Shown piece after piece: positions 46,860-58,884 of a DNA stretch of 64,000 nt (position 1 is its first letter; the number at the start of each line of letters is the position of its first letter). Below the pieces are notes generated by a model. It made no database searches. It had not been told where the DNA came from and worked only from the letters and a program-made list of their open reading frames with translations. This DNA is from Marsupella aquatica (Eukaryota; Marchantiophyta), in NCBI GenBank assembly GCA_973895155.1, contig OZ316895.1, positions 9,362,001 through 9,426,000 of the forward strand. The letters run 5' to 3'. The translations under genes were made by a program, and so were the position numbers.

Positions 46860-48190
46860 CTGAGTGATTTGTCTCCCGGTTGGGTGTTTTTTTTTGGCAG
46901 TTTGATATATAAATGTAAGGGGCGCTTGCACATTTGTGAGTCCGAGAGCCCGAGCATATTTCGACCACTCCCAACTCGTAGCCGCAAACTCAGCTCCGAT
47001 TGCCGGCGGGAACTCAAATGCTTCCTCATCAACTGCCTCTTTCCGGCACATTCCCGTACGTGAAGAACTTGCGGCAATCAGCACCAGGCCGGGATGCCAG
47101 CCCCCTTTCCGTCCCTGAATGGCGTGGGGACAACTTACTACCCACCGTTGATTTTCCACAGTACACACCAAGAGAAGGAACAAAGATGAACGGCCGTCGA
47201 CTGTGGTCATGGTCCTAGTAGTGGATACCGGCACGGTTCCCATAGCAACAACCATGTCTGGGGGTGATTGCATCATCACCAGGTGTCTCAAAGCTGAAAA
47301 TTTGATTGAATATAATTATCTAGTTATGGACACAAAATGTTTTAGAGTACAAAATTCATAGTCCATAACTTTTTGCCATAAAGATTGATTTTATGCCATA
47401 CCCATTAGTCACTGTAAAGGCTGGTACAAGAAAAAACAAAATTATACAATCTTGTGAAAAAGTTATGACCTTTTGCTTATGACCAAATGTCATCATCCCT
47501 AATTTCCAAGCTTTGAGATGCCCTAATGTACTGACAAAGCCGAGCCTTGAGAGAACTGGAGAGGTACTTGGATCATTAGCATCTTATATTATCAGGGGAT
47601 TGCTGGTACATAATGGACGGCCCAGATCCATGACATCAAAACAAAGGTGAGGTTGTAAATGTGTTCCTCCAAGACTGAGTATGGCCCTCTCTTTTGCGGT
47701 AGTTGGTGTTGTAGATGTTCTTTGGGTGTGTAACACTCTAGCTTTGTCACCTTGCGCCTTTAGTTACTGTTATTACCTTTTCCCTCTTGACTGAAAGTGT
47801 TTGTTCACTGAGTGGTTTGTGGCCTTTATTCCTGTTTGGGTCGACCGTTTACTCCCGGTGTTTTCCTGGGTTTTACTTTTGTAGAAGTAAAATGTTCCTT
47901 TCAAGAAAAATGAATGTGTTCCAGGATCACAAGCCCCGGTGCACGGCCATTTATCTAGTTCACCTAATCTCCAGCATTTCAGGTACTTATGTAATGAAAC
48001 ATAATTGAAAGTTAAGAAAAGGTTCTAAGATCTAGAGTGAAACCTGTAGAAAATGACTCTAGGGCACAGCTATCGTGTGTGTGTGGTGTTAGGGGGGGGG
48101 GGGGGTGAACTAGCTGGAAAATGACACAATAACACTCATCATGAATATTTATGAGCTAAGCTCTGGCATTCGGGCTAGTGTACTAAAATT
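46860..48190. other. Intergenic DNA, no supported gene
   Basis: A 176-codon minus-strand ORF (46761-47291) spans the GC-rich part but has no domain and runs into the tandem repeats (NPIRVRNPIRV). A poly-G run of 14 lies at 48092-48105. Nothing else is recognised. Confidence 0.4.
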
Positions 48191-49300
48191 ATCCAGTGTG
48201 TGATATGTTACCCCACTTGGACACAGGCTGACTGCATGGTTTCGAACTACATTAACGCCAAAGTATGGCACCATACACTGCCATTCATGTCGTTCATGAA
48301 GTCCGATAGAACTGGACCATATATTCATGTATCTACTGAATTGTTCAACATGCAACCCTGCATGCAACATATTATCCCAGTTGGGCACATTCATTTACAT
48401 CGACCAGCATTTCATGCTTCAACTACTGACTTTTCCAATGTGCGAGAGGTTATCACATAGCCTGACTGCATTGTGCCACCATGTACTATGGTAACACCAA
48501 AACTACTGTTCATGTCATTCACCTAGTCCAGTCCTGCCAGCTATATTTTTCTTGTTTTGGAAAATTGGCCAAGGTGGCTACTAGGTCTGGAAGGAGGGCA
48601 CTCTATAGTATTGGTGGTGAAGCATCTCTGTTCAATACCAATAGTCAGCTCTACAGTACTTTCTGGCAAACCCTCCAACTTTGGATTCAATCAATTGGTG
48701 GCAAATGCATGGAGTTTTTCATACTTATAGCCCAAGTATCATTTGCCAGTCCATTTAAGGCAGGTTCTTGGTATATCTTTGGCTAAAAAAAATGGCTCTC
48801 TGACATTTCATATCATGTATTTATTGAATTGGATGAATTATCCAATCCAATGCATGATAATTATGCTACTCCAATGGGAGATATGTTTACCCCACATTGA
48901 CATAGGTATCACCCATGTATCTAATGCATTATCCAATGCATCCCTGTAATTGCACATAAAAAACCAACAACATCATATCATATGTACTTAGAATAACTCT
49001 CATTGATTTAAACAAATTAATTGAATTTATCATGATATAAAATGACATACATAGTATATTGTCACATTTGGATGTGCAATTAGTGGGACACTTATTCAAT
49101 TGTGTGATATGTTAGCCCACTTTCACACAAGTATCACTCAGGCTGACTGACCCGCTGTTTCACCATGCACTATGGTAACGCCAAGGCACAGCACCATGGT
49201 GTACCATGCACAACTGTCCTTCTTGTTGTCCAGCAGAATGGGAATGTATACCAGATCATGTATTTATTAAATTGAATGAATTATTAAACCCAATGCGTCA
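48185..49300. repeat. Degraded copies of a BSD-gene upstream segment
   Basis: Segments starting CTGACTG at 48228, 48462 and 49143 align to the sequence starting 50789, about 1 kb upstream of the BSD-domain gene. In the copy at 49143, at least eight CpG sites of the upstream version read TpG or CpA: CCG to CTG, ACGG to ATGG or ACAG, TCGTCG to TTGTTG, CCGG to CCAG. The copies share a further tail, CATGTATTTATTRAATTG, with ATGAATTATYCAATCCAATG, and are preceded by GTGTGATATGTTACCCCACT. Confidence 0.75.
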
Positions 49301-49402
49301 TAATTAATTATGATTTTCCAATGGGAAATAATTATGTTTGCCCTACTTTTCCACAGGTATCACCCATATATGTACTGCATTATCCCAATGTTTCATATGT
49401 TA

Positions 49403-49418
49403 CCCCCCCCCCCCCCCC
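49403..49418. repeat. Poly-C tract
   Basis: Sixteen consecutive C. A simple repeat only. Confidence 0.9.
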
Positions 49419-49785
49419 AGTCACACTCTTACTATGAAAGCGCCAACTGAAGCCTACTCTTAAGGGCCTAGGTCTAGAGGGTCTAGGTGAAGCCTCTAGA
49501 CCAGGGTATTCTTTAAGTGCAAATTTTAGCCAAATTCCACCTCCCCCAAAAATGTTTGCCACTTTTGGCTAATATTTGCTACATTTTCTGACACCATTAG
49601 CCACTCTTCCACCAAATCATGAACCCCATTAGCCAGAATCTAACGGTCCTCCTTAAATCTAGAGATATTTGATGGTCACGATTTAATGAAATAACAACTG
49701 ATAGAGAATATTTCTAGAATCTCCTCCCTTAGAGAAGCAAACCCTCTCCACACTGGCTAAAATAAATTAGTTTGTGGACCCCCTA

Positions 49786-49960
49786 TTAATGGAAAGCTTC
49801 AGACGACATCAACTCCTTGAACTCCTGAAAGTCCACCTTCCCATTACCATCCGCATCGACTCCCTTGATCATCTGTTGACACTTCTTATAACTATGTCCT
49901 TCTTTCATGCCCATGCTCTTCAACACCATCTACACGTAGATGAGGCCCTTACTGAACCCT
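49786..49960 (-). pseudogene. Truncated calmodulin-like (CML) EF-hand relic
   Basis: On the minus strand, 47 codons from an ATG at 49929 to TAA read MVLKSMGMKEG, then a complete EF-hand loop, DADGNGKVDFQEF, then KELMSS. This matches the last EF-hand of plant calmodulin-like proteins. Upstream, after an in-frame TAG, FSKGLIYV is the remnant of the preceding EF-hand (usual form G-x-I-x-x-x-EL). The rest of the gene is missing, so only about the last third survives. The loop keeps Asp/Asn at its calcium-ligand positions and Glu at position 12, so the loss is truncation rather than loop decay. Confidence 0.8.
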
Positions 49961-49999
49961 GCTAAGCTTGCTTCTCTTTCGTTCACTCGTGCCTCATGC

Positions 50000-51816
50000 G
50001 TTGGACAATCTAACAGTAGCGAGAGGCATACCGAGTTAGGAACTGCAATGATGATGCCATGGAAAGGAGTGTTGAGTGATCAACATAGAATCATGTCCAC
50101 TTCTTACTTAGTGGCAGCAAAAGGTTGAGAAAATTGTCACGATTATTTTGTCATCAGATCAACTTGCCGAGAGAGATTTAGTTATTATTCAATTGAAACA
50201 CAATTCAGAATGCGGGTGGCGGTTACTCAGGGTAAAAAACGGAAGGTGGGCCTCCTACTAATTGAACAATCTGTTGCCTAGGGTAAATAAAATGGTTATT
50301 TTTCAAACTTTTTTACATCAAGGTTTACGGCATCGCGTACTTAATTTTACCAAAATCATGCCACAGACACAAATGTTGAAGCAATTTTATTTTGTAAACC
50401 AATTTGTACCTGTTTGCAGCGCGTCTCAATGATGTGGCGCATTGTGGAGTCTCAAATTCTGGAAAGGACCTCTAGTGGGGTCCGTAAAAACCTTACAAAA
50501 TAAGTTGCTCTAGACCTTAACTCCTAAGACATACAAAATTGACAATGAGGTTCAATAATGTCAAAATTTTGACAATGAGATTCAATAAGGTCAAATTTTT
50601 TAATGAGTATGTACAAAAGCTACATTAACACTAAAAAGATAAAAGTGAAATGAGTATGGACAAAAAAAAGTGAAATGAGTATGGAAAAAAACAAGTATGG
50701 GGCAAAGACTAACCAAAATAGTATATACATTTTATTGTGCAATATTTTTCTTTATATTTATTTATTCGGGGGCTAGTATCAGCGCTTGCTGACTGACCCG
50801 CCGTTTCACCAGGCACGACGGTAACGCCAATGCACGGCACCGTACCATGCACCGCCGTCCATGTCCCTTCTCGTCGTCCGGCAGAACGGAACCGGATAGC
50901 CGGATACTTTGACGGCACCGAATTGGAAGCGCAGGGGACAAGCGTCCAGCCGTCCAGGCGAGCGACTGAATAGGCGTGGCGAGAACGCCAAAATACAAAC
51001 AACAGGAGGGACGAATCACCCACGCACGATGTAAAGGCGGAGGACACCAGCAGCAGAGGGCTATGGCGGTCAATTGCACACGAGGAGGAGGCGGAAGAGG
51101 AGGATTTTCTTCGCCTTCTGCTTCGTCTTCTCTTCTGCTTTGTCTTCTGCTTCTTCATCTGATTAGTTAAGAGACAACGAGCTCTGTCTCATTGCATCCA
51201 TTCCGGCATTTGCTCGGCTGGCGGACGGGGCTGGCTGGCTGGAAGGTTCGCAGCCTGCTAGTGTCTTGATGCAGCAGAGTGCAGAGTGCGTCGTTGCAGC
51301 ACGGCTTGCAGGGTGGAGAGCAGTGAAGCGATCCATACCCATCGCTTGTCGGTGTTTTTTCGTATCTCGGACCGACGGCTTTGCGTGGGCAGTGGTGGTG
51401 TGGTTGCTGATTTGATTCGCCGGTTTCCAGAGCCTTGTGAGCAGGAGGCCTTTTTTCTCGATCGATCCTCTTCTCGGCACATGTGTGCTTGGCATTGCGT
51501 TGGTTCGTACATACGGACGTAGGTAGGAGGAGGAGGGGAAGGAGCCGGGAGGAGGACGTGGTTTGTTGGACGAGTTAGTTGGAAGTTACCTCGAGGAAAT
51601 GCCGCGGAATTGACGCTTTACCGGAGAGGATTGGTGGGAAGTGCTTTTTCAAGGGCTGGAATTGGAGGGCGTGGCGCACTGACGATGTGAGGGCTCTGGG
51701 GGAAGAAATTGTGATTCAGCGTGAGGAAAGAAGAGAGAAAGGTGAGAGACAGAGCGCAAGCGCGAAGGACGACGAGGAGCGAGGACATAATTTGGAGGCA
51801 ACGTCGCAACGGAAGG
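50000..51816. promoter_or_regulatory. Upstream region of the BSD gene
   Basis: The distal part (to about 50760) is AT-rich and repetitive: AAAAAGTGAAATGAGTATGG recurs near 50640-50700, and GACAATGAGRTTCAATAAKG twice near 50540-50590. The proximal part (50780-51816) is CpG-rich with purine-rich and pyrimidine-rich runs (GAGGAGGCGGAAGAGGAGG), typical of an unmethylated promoter and 5' leader. A frame is open from 51579 and from an ATG at 51721, but its product is not family-like. Confidence 0.45.
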
Positions 51817-53169
51817 ATGAATTTCTTGAGATCGGGGTTGTTCAGTGACGTAGAAAGCAGGGCTTCGTCGGACGTGCCAACCGAGACCGGACAGGAAACC
51901 AGCGACGATGGAGAGAACGAGGGGGCTTCCCTTACTGCGAGTGGGGGAGGAGGATGGAGTTTCGGCAACCTTGTGAAGTCGCTGGGCAAGGTGTCAGGGG
52001 AGGTGTTGCAATCGTACAAGCAGGATTTGAGCGAGTTTGCGGATGGTCTAAAGAAAGAGTCTGAGATCGTCGCCGGGGTCACCGTCCATGCCGTAAAGGA
52101 CCTTCCCCACACGTTGGAGACGAGTGCTGTCGTCGCGCAGGAGTCCTTGGAGTCGGTAGGGCAAAGTTTAGAGGAATTTGGAGGATCCTTATGGAGAGGA
52201 ACTTCAGAGTTGATCTCGTCCGTGAAAGAAGCAATACACAAGGTAGACGAGGAGACGGCCGCGAGCTCCAAAGCGAAAGGGAGTACGTCAAGGGAGTTGT
52301 CCGCCTCACACCCTAGTTGGAAGTACAGCCGGTATGAAGCACAGGTGAATGCTATGCAGAGAGATAGTAGTACTTACTGTGATGAACCGGAAGACGAGGA
52401 GGATTACGCGGCTTGGCGGTCCACCTTTAATCTCAGCGAGAAGAAGGCCGACATTGAAGCACTGTTAAAGGAGAACGCGTTTATGCAGGAGCTTGAGGCG
52501 AGGATTGTGCCTCTAATTGTCGAATATGACAGTTTCTGGACACGGTATTTCTACCGTCTGCACAAGCTGCAGCAGGTGGAGGACGCGAGGGCTGATCTTG
52601 TCAAGAGGGCGACAACATCCGCAGACGAAGAGGAGCTTTCATGGGACGTCGAGGAGGAAGCGGAGGAAACTAGACACGGTCCAGATGGCAGTGACGACGT
52701 CCTCCCTAGCGAAGCTGTTACTGACAAAGCTGTGTCTGATGACAACACTGAGAAGGAACAAACAGTTCGCGTGGTGCAGGAGGAATCGTCCGGGGCTTCG
52801 TCTCCAACTAGTGCGCGGAAGTCCGAACAAGGGGAGATCACGACGGAGCATCCCGGAGGTGGGCATGATGAGGAATCCGTTAGCGAGGGTAGCACTGGAA
52901 GCGATTGGCTCGTTGTACAGGATGATAATCCAGGAGTCGTAGATAGTCCTGACAGGACAGCGTCAACCCTAGCTAAAGGAAAGGAATATCTCCCAGCTGT
53001 TCTGGCCAGAAGACACGCGATGGAAGCTGAGGAGCCGGAGCTAGAAGAGATCGGTGACCTGACCCAGGAAGACACGCCGAAAGAGAAATCCGAGACGAGT
53101 AAGCGCACACCAGTTGTAGACACGACGCCCATCGCGGAGGAGTCTGAAGACTGGGGTGATTGGGAGTGA
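51817..53169 (+). CDS. BSD-domain protein
   Basis: 450 residues, intronless, from the ATG of MNFLRSGLFSDVESRASS. An in-frame ATG 32 codons earlier (51721) gives a basic, Arg-rich leader that looks like translated 5' UTR, so the later start was chosen. The N-terminal half has amphipathic helices with FGNLVKSLGKVSGEVLQSYK and GQSLEEFGGSLWRGTSEL. The BSD domain is at about 205-265, with conserved aromatic residues in YAAWRSTFNLSEKK and YDSFWTRYFYRLHKL. The C-terminal half is acidic and Ser/Thr-rich, probably disordered, and ends in DWGDWE. Some plant and animal BSD proteins share such acidic, Trp-rich tails. BSD domains occur in transcription factor TFIIH p62 and synapse-associated proteins. The role of this plant form is not established. 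Confidence 0.9.
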   Translation: MNFLRSGLFSDVESRASSDVPTETGQETSDDGENEGASLTASGGGGWSFGNLVKSLGKVSGEVLQSYKQDLSEFADGLKKESEIVAGVTVHAVKDLPHTLETSAVVAQESLESVGQSLEEFGGSLWRGTSELISSVKEAIHKVDEETAASSKAKGSTSRELSASHPSWKYSRYEAQVNAMQRDSSTYCDEPEDEEDYAAWRSTFNLSEKKADIEALLKENAFMQELEARIVPLIVEYDSFWTRYFYRLHKLQQVEDARADLVKRATTSADEEELSWDVEEEAEETRHGPDGSDDVLPSEAVTDKAVSDDNTEKEQTVRVVQEESSGASSPTSARKSEQGEITTEHPGGGHDEESVSEGSTGSDWLVVQDDNPGVVDSPDRTASTLAKGKEYLPAVLARRHAMEAEEPELEEIGDLTQEDTPKEKSETSKRTPVVDTTPIAEESEDWGDWE

Positions 53170-53319
53170 TAAAATGCTCCGCTGTCAAATAATCGGAGGG
53201 AGAGCAGTCTTTAAATTCATAGCCTGGCGTAACTTGTGAATAGTGGATGGCTGTTCTAAAGATGTTTTTTTCCTTCTAGAAGGTTAGTTAGTCACCAAAA
53301 GGCAAGTAGATCTGTATGG

Positions 53320-53325
53320 AATAAA
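53320..53325 (+). terminator. Candidate polyadenylation signal of the BSD gene
   Basis: AATAAA lies about 150 bp after the BSD stop codon. It is the only canonical signal close downstream. The cleavage site itself is not visible. Confidence 0.4.
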
Positions 53326-55566
53326 GCGCTCGATCGTCCAGTCTATGTGTGGGATTGCCAGCGTTACGACAAGCTGCATGGCCTTTCAAGGTCGCAAGAC
53401 TTCCAACCCACTCTGTTCCGCCGAAGGTGCAAAGGAGGGATGTACGAAAGAGGGCTACTTACTGGTTATCCTGTTCTTTTGGCATTCAATTGGTGCACAA
53501 ACGAATTTGTATAGAATTATTGCAGTAAGCCTGGACGGGTTTGTTGCTTCATACGTCGTCTATTATTATGGAGAGGCTCATATCATGGTTGCAGCTGTTT
53601 CTCGTACTGATGTCGTCCACGTCATGGCTTATGTCTCACATTGGACTCGAGCATCAATTGTCGTTATTTTGGAGATGTGTTGATTGACATTCTCGTGCAT
53701 TGTCCCATTAAATGTAGGCTGCATTACTGGATCAAGAAGTATCGTTGATTAGATTGATAACTACTATCAAGCTACACGGTTGCCTAAATTGTTTACAGGT
53801 TCTTTGCAAACCAAGACAGGTTCGACCTCACATTGTCTGAGGTGGTGGATAGACTCGCTTCACCTTCTGATCGATCATTTGCAATTGCATCGCTGAAAGG
53901 AAGAAAGGAGGGAGGAGCACTGAAGATTTGTAGAGCACTATGGTCATGACACAAAGAGGAAAAGCTGTCCCGGTACCTGAGATACTTCTGGGTCTATCCT
54001 ACTAGTCAAATTGTTTTTGGTGTTTCGAGTTTTGATGTCCTAATATCAGTTTTCATAAAAAAACTGTAGGATGCAGACACTTTTTTCTTGTTTGTGATTC
54101 TGTAGGACTTTTGACTCCCTTCGCTACATATGTTTGGACCATCTCTATGATCAATTTGTGTGGAGATCGATCGCCACTTCGTCGAGACAGAAGTGACAGT
54201 TACGAATGTGGTCCTTAGAAATCGTCCTGTTTTATTAAATTTGGTTGGCTCCCTCGATTCTCATCAAGGACCAGGTTTGTGATTAATGTCTCTCCGTTAA
54301 GTACCACGCATTTCCATAGACTGCAATCTGCTTCCAACTTTCGGTCAGTAAACTCCGTAGGTGTTAACGTTTGCCTTCTGAGACCTTGTTTGGAGGCTTC
54401 CGTATGTGATCAGTAGCAAGGAGAACCTCCAGGTGACCACGATATTTGCATGCACGGCTCTTCTGCAACATTGTATAAAAGTGCAGGGACTAATGGAAGT
54501 TTTGGAGTCTGGGATGCAGAGGCTCATCTGGGGGCCAGTAAGGATGCAACGTGAGCCTTAAGTGCTAGTGATGTTTTACGGTTACGTTGTGAAGGAAGCA
54601 GACTTCATCGAAACTTGTCCTTATTCGTCTTCCAAATATGCGTCTACTTTTTTATATCTTCCTCATGAACGGTCTGCAGGACGGGATCCATGCTTAGGTG
54701 AAGTTGACGACAGTAATAACTGATCCACGCATCGTTTAGGTTGAGGAGACTTGGAAAACTCATTGCGGTTATTGTAATCTTCATCGAACGTCAGGCAAGC
54801 TAGGCGGGAGAACATGTGAATGAATGTCACTACCAACACAGACGTTTCCTGTAAATACCAAACCCTGGTCCGAGGTACAGCTTTTCCAGTTTCACTACAC
54901 TTTGTATCCCCTACAGACTATCCTAGAACATTATTGCATCGAACTGTGGCGTCTTTGAGTGGTTGTGAAATGGCCTTCGATTAGGTTCTAGCCTCCTGAT
55001 CCGACTTAATGTCCCCTAAACCTTCATCAGCCATTCTCGATACACAGTTCACAAGCTACAGAAAGAAAAGTTGAAGCTGGTCAGTGCCAGCATAAGGTTG
55101 GAGGCCATGATAATCCAACCTTCTCCAATAAGTGGAATTCAAAGTCTTAAGGTGGCTGCCCGTATGGTCATGTAAAACGTCCACTAATTGTCAGAGGCGA
55201 TCACCAATTGAACGTTCACATTAATCGATTCATCTGGACTCCTCGGTGCTCTGTTCCCAGGTCTTAAGACCTGTCTAACCATTGTAAACCCCCTATCTAC
55301 ATGTCAATGACAAATAATCAATATACACATTGGGGTGGCTGTTGCAGCTACGACTTTGAGGTAACTTGTCCACTGTGCTGTTCTCCAATCCTTTAGACCA
55401 TTGACGAAGGTGTAGCTGTTCTGGTGCACAGCCTCCGTCTTAGCAAACTTCGTGCTCTTTCGGCTGAAAGGCTTCGGAGCAAGAAATGTGCCACCACATG
55501 CCCTCTGCAGGAATATGAACCTCACACAATTTGATCTTCCTAAAAATATATGAACTCTACAGTATT
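53326..55566. other. Intergenic region between converging BSD and F-box genes
   Basis: The two genes point toward each other, so this holds both 3' ends. Short ORFs (for example 53345-53683 plus, 55304-55588 minus) have no recognisable domain. I see no transposon ends. Confidence 0.45.
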
Positions 55567-56676
55567 CTATATTGCAATTACATGGCAACTTAAGGTTATA
55601 TTGTCCGCGCTAATCGGCCCGGTGAAGGATGACGTTACCAGAAATCCACCACTATCACCAGCCCTGTCCACATCTATTACAGTGGTTCTGAGGCCCTTCC
55701 CCACCAAGTATAGACTTCTACCAACTACAGCAAGCCCACAGGGCGGCTGGACTGACGCAGGAGCTAATCGACCTAATGAGTTCCACGTAAGGGTCCCCTT
55801 ATCCAAAACCATTAATTTCACCCCGTAGGTTTGATCTAACATGTACATGTCATCGCCGGCAGCAGTTGTTGGTCCGACCCAATTTTTAGTCATCTCGTTG
55901 TAGACAGGGGCCCAGGAATTTTGAGCAGAGTTGAATACAGCAGTATCTGAAGGATTGTTGCTCGGACAAATGTGTCGTATGTATAATTTATTGTCGAGGA
56001 CTAAAAACTCTCCTAGGTCGTGCACGATGTTCTGATCTTCAAAGGATGACCAACTCCTTGTAGCTGCATCATAGACTTCCCAGGAGCTTGGAACCCCTGT
56101 ATGTGTACCCATTCCACCAACAGCATACAATTGGCCATCAAATGCTGCACAGATAAAGTAACAACGAGCAGTCTCCATGTTCGCCACCTCTATCCACTGG
56201 TTGGTGACTGGGTCATATTTGACAACCTCAGATGTAGGATTTTGATACTTTTTTAAACCCCCAAGGACGAAAAGTTGTTTGTCCAAAACTTCACTAGTAA
56301 CACCGTAACGTTTTGCACAATCACCTGGCATTTTGGGAAGCTCCCTCCACTTTCGTTCCATAGGATCCATCACAAACCAATGGAGTCTTTCAAAGCTGTC
56401 TCTACTGAGAGCATATATCCAGCCTTCTGTGAGAGACATTTCCTCGCGTAGAAAATAATATTCCCTACTGCGGAGCATTTCTTTCCACTGCTTACACACC
56501 ATAGCTAGTCTTGAATGGCACCCGCGCGGAACCCTAGCAAGGCACTGCAATGCAAGATCATTGGGTAGCCCAGGAAGAAGGCTTGGATCCACCTGTTCAT
56601 AGTCTTCCTCCACAGGATCTTGATAAGAAGAGTCCGAAGTGTGTGTAATGCTCCTATTGGAAAACTCAAAATCCAT
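55567..56676 (-). CDS. F-box/kelch-repeat protein
   Basis: 369 residues in one exon. The F-box is at about 34-75 (LLPGLPNDLALQCLARVPRG, then LAMVCKQWKEMLRS). This is the SKP1-binding surface of an SCF ubiquitin ligase. Kelch repeats follow from about 85 to 330: GWIYALSRD, LFVLGGLKK, VVKYDPVTNQWIEVANM, LYAVGGMGTHTG, WEVYDAATRSW, LYLVGKGL, with the GG pairs and Tyr/Trp spacing of the beta-propeller. The LPNDLALQCLARVPR motif is characteristic of the plant SKIP4/At1g55270-like subgroup. The substrate is unknown. The start is the first ATG (MDFEFSNRSI). Length fits the family. No odd features were seen. Confidence 0.93.
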   Translation of the reverse strand: MDFEFSNRSITHTSDSSYQDPVEEDYEQVDPSLLPGLPNDLALQCLARVPRGCHSRLAMVCKQWKEMLRSREYYFLREEMSLTEGWIYALSRDSFERLHWFVMDPMERKWRELPKMPGDCAKRYGVTSEVLDKQLFVLGGLKKYQNPTSEVVKYDPVTNQWIEVANMETARCYFICAAFDGQLYAVGGMGTHTGVPSSWEVYDAATRSWSSFEDQNIVHDLGEFLVLDNKLYIRHICPSNNPSDTAVFNSAQNSWAPVYNEMTKNWVGPTTAAGDDMYMLDQTYGVKLMVLDKGTLTWNSLGRLAPASVQPPCGLAVVGRSLYLVGKGLRTTVIDVDRAGDSGGFLVTSSFTGPISADNITLSCHVIAI

Positions 56677-56775
56677 CTGCCTGCAGATTCAACACATCCT
56701 CCACACGTAAGGTCACAGGTGGCTTCAATCAACCGTATCCTTCCCAGCCCGAAGACACATGTTGACTAAAACGAG

Positions 56776-56783
56776 TTATATAA
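56776..56783 (-). promoter_or_regulatory. Putative TATA box of the F-box/kelch gene
   Basis: TTATATAA (minus-strand context GTTTTATATAACTCG) lies 100 bp upstream of the start codon. Its position fits a core promoter with a short leader, but a longer leader extending to 57.3 kb is also possible. Confidence 0.35.
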
Positions 56784-56789
56784 AACTGG

Positions 56790-58160
56790 AGGAATACAAC
56801 GGAACCGGAACCACCGACACGACCACGGATAAGAAAACGTCCCACGAGGAGATAGGGAGCACGATAAAGCACTTTCCCACTTTAGCATTGCTACAGAGGA
56901 AAGGCCAGAGACCCAGGAGGACGTATGACACCATAAACTTACAAGAGGTGCTTCCTTTTATTCCTACTGGACAAAAACACCGGGTCATTTCCACTACAGG
57001 ATGATAATGTGGTTTCACTATCTCGTTATCAAGCAGATCGTCAGGTAGAGAATACGAAGAAGGCCAAGAGAAGAAGCAAACCGATGCATTGACTGAGGAC
57101 AGAGGAGGGTCTTTGCAACGGACAACTTGAAATTCTCTGTGAACTCAAATTCTTAAGAGTTGTCACTTGCAATTCACGGAGATAGAAGCCAAGCGGAAAG
57201 TGCCCCGATTGAATGCTAAGCCCATACAATATATAGTCCCCAGGAAGGACAGGATGGTGCCCACAAACTACCGAATTTAAATAGTAACAACAGCAGCAAT
57301 AAGAGGGACTTTCCAAACAACGCACGGCATCAATAATTTAGCGACATAAAGACTGAAGGACACGTATGAGACAAAAGAAGAAGAGAAGAAAGGCAACGGT
57401 CTACAGCGTCTCTAACCAGAATGTGGTGGGCAATGCCCGTCTTTCAATATTCGTTCAAAGTCGTGGCAAATTGGAGTAAACAATCTTGCTCGCACTTCAA
57501 GAGTTTCAAATCCGTGTCTACATCACCTCACAAAGCTTGGTCAGCTGAAACAATCAACGCATATATTGATGTTAAAGTCCACGGATCCCCAATTGGACGG
57601 AACGTATGAGATAGCTAACAGTGCCCCTAGACGCAGGCCTGATCTTCATCCGGAACGGAATTCTCGAATCAAGTGGCAAGTGGAGTGTAACAGGAGACGC
57701 CCAGAGGGTGAACGAGGGATATCAACCAGGATACCGAACGCAAATTCCCAGAACCAAAGCCAACGACAGAAAGCAGCAGAACGGAGTGCAGTAGGGTTCT
57801 TTGCCCTAACCTACGACTAAATTTGCAACAGGCTTACACCATTGAGGCAAACCAGCTCATCTGGCACTCATCCATCAACTTAGTACGGTCTCCAAAACCA
57901 AATTCAAACACCAAACCCTAAGAAGACGAGACAAGCCATCTTGTCGCTTGGGGAAGAAATTTCAGCGGACAGCTTCAGAATTGAGAGGTACCCCAAGCTG
58001 CAGTGCCATAGTGCCACAACGCCAGAGAATTATCGCCCGCAAGTCCAGCAGTCAATTCAGTCCGCCGCAATTCTCCACACGAGGGTATCTTTCAAAGGCC
58101 AAACCAAACAAAGAATAGCCACGGAAGGTCTTTGAAACCGACTCCGTCCGCATTACATAC
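56790..58160. other. 5' flank of F-box/kelch gene
   Basis: No supported gene. ORFs of 60-95 codons occur on both strands without domains. Confidence 0.4.
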
Positions 58161-58165
58161 ACACA

Positions 58166-58650
58166 AGCAGAGTGCGCATCGCAACATTCGTCTCCTAGCC
58201 AAATCTCGCGGAGTTCGGGTGCTCCAGCAGTAATAAACAGCAGTCAAACTTCGAGAATTTTCACAAGCTGACTCGATCCCTGGCTCACCCACTTCCCATC
58301 CTCGTTCCTCGCCCGGCTTCAGACATCGGATCAGAAGACAATTATGCCAAAATGAAACTCAGAGTGGTAGCCAGGGACAGAAGAGAGAGAGATCGCTTCA
58401 TCGAGGTCGAATCGAACGGGCTGTTCCGTCACATCCACATGAGCAGAGCGCGCATCCCCCTCGTCTCCTCACCAATTCTCGCGGAGTTCGGGCGCTTCTA
58501 CAGAGTCACAATTATACCAGCGAGAACTCTCGAATTGGACAAGCTCACTCGATGTCTGGCTCATTCTCTTCCCAACATGGCGCCTCGCTCGGCTTCGGGG
58601 AGATGAGAATCAGAAGACAATTATGCGAAGGCGGAACTCAGATTGGTCGA
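58166..58650. repeat. 275-bp tandem duplication
   Basis: GCAGAGYGCGCATC, TCTCGCGGAGTTCGGG, AATTNGGACAAGCT/ACAAGCTGACTCGAT, ATCAGAAGACAATTATGC appear in the same order in two adjacent units, 273-279 bp apart (for example TCTCGCGGAG at 58204 and 58477). Confidence 0.85.
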
Positions 58651-58884
58651 ACCTGATATGAGGGTAGCATATATATCAAACTGCCCGCTGAACCGGGAGA
58701 CCCCATAGGCCAAACACCCCAATCAAGGGATAACAAGAAAAAGGCCAAAAAGCCGAAACGACCAGGCACTAGTAACAAAAGACACACAGGGTACGAAGGA
58801 CGAAGAAACTGAGGGCAAATAATATGTGAATGAGGGATTGGGTGTTGATGAGATCTCCAAACAATGGTTTTTTTTTGGGTCTTA

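Noticed and set aside
46761-47291. 176-codon minus-strand ORF
   Set aside because: No domain, no splice or promoter context, and its C-terminal part (NPIRVRNPIRV) comes from a short tandem DNA repeat.
51618-52271. 217-codon minus-strand ORF opposite the BSD gene
   Set aside because: Antisense shadow of the Ser/Glu-rich BSD coding sequence; Ser/Thr/Pro composition is the expected complement.
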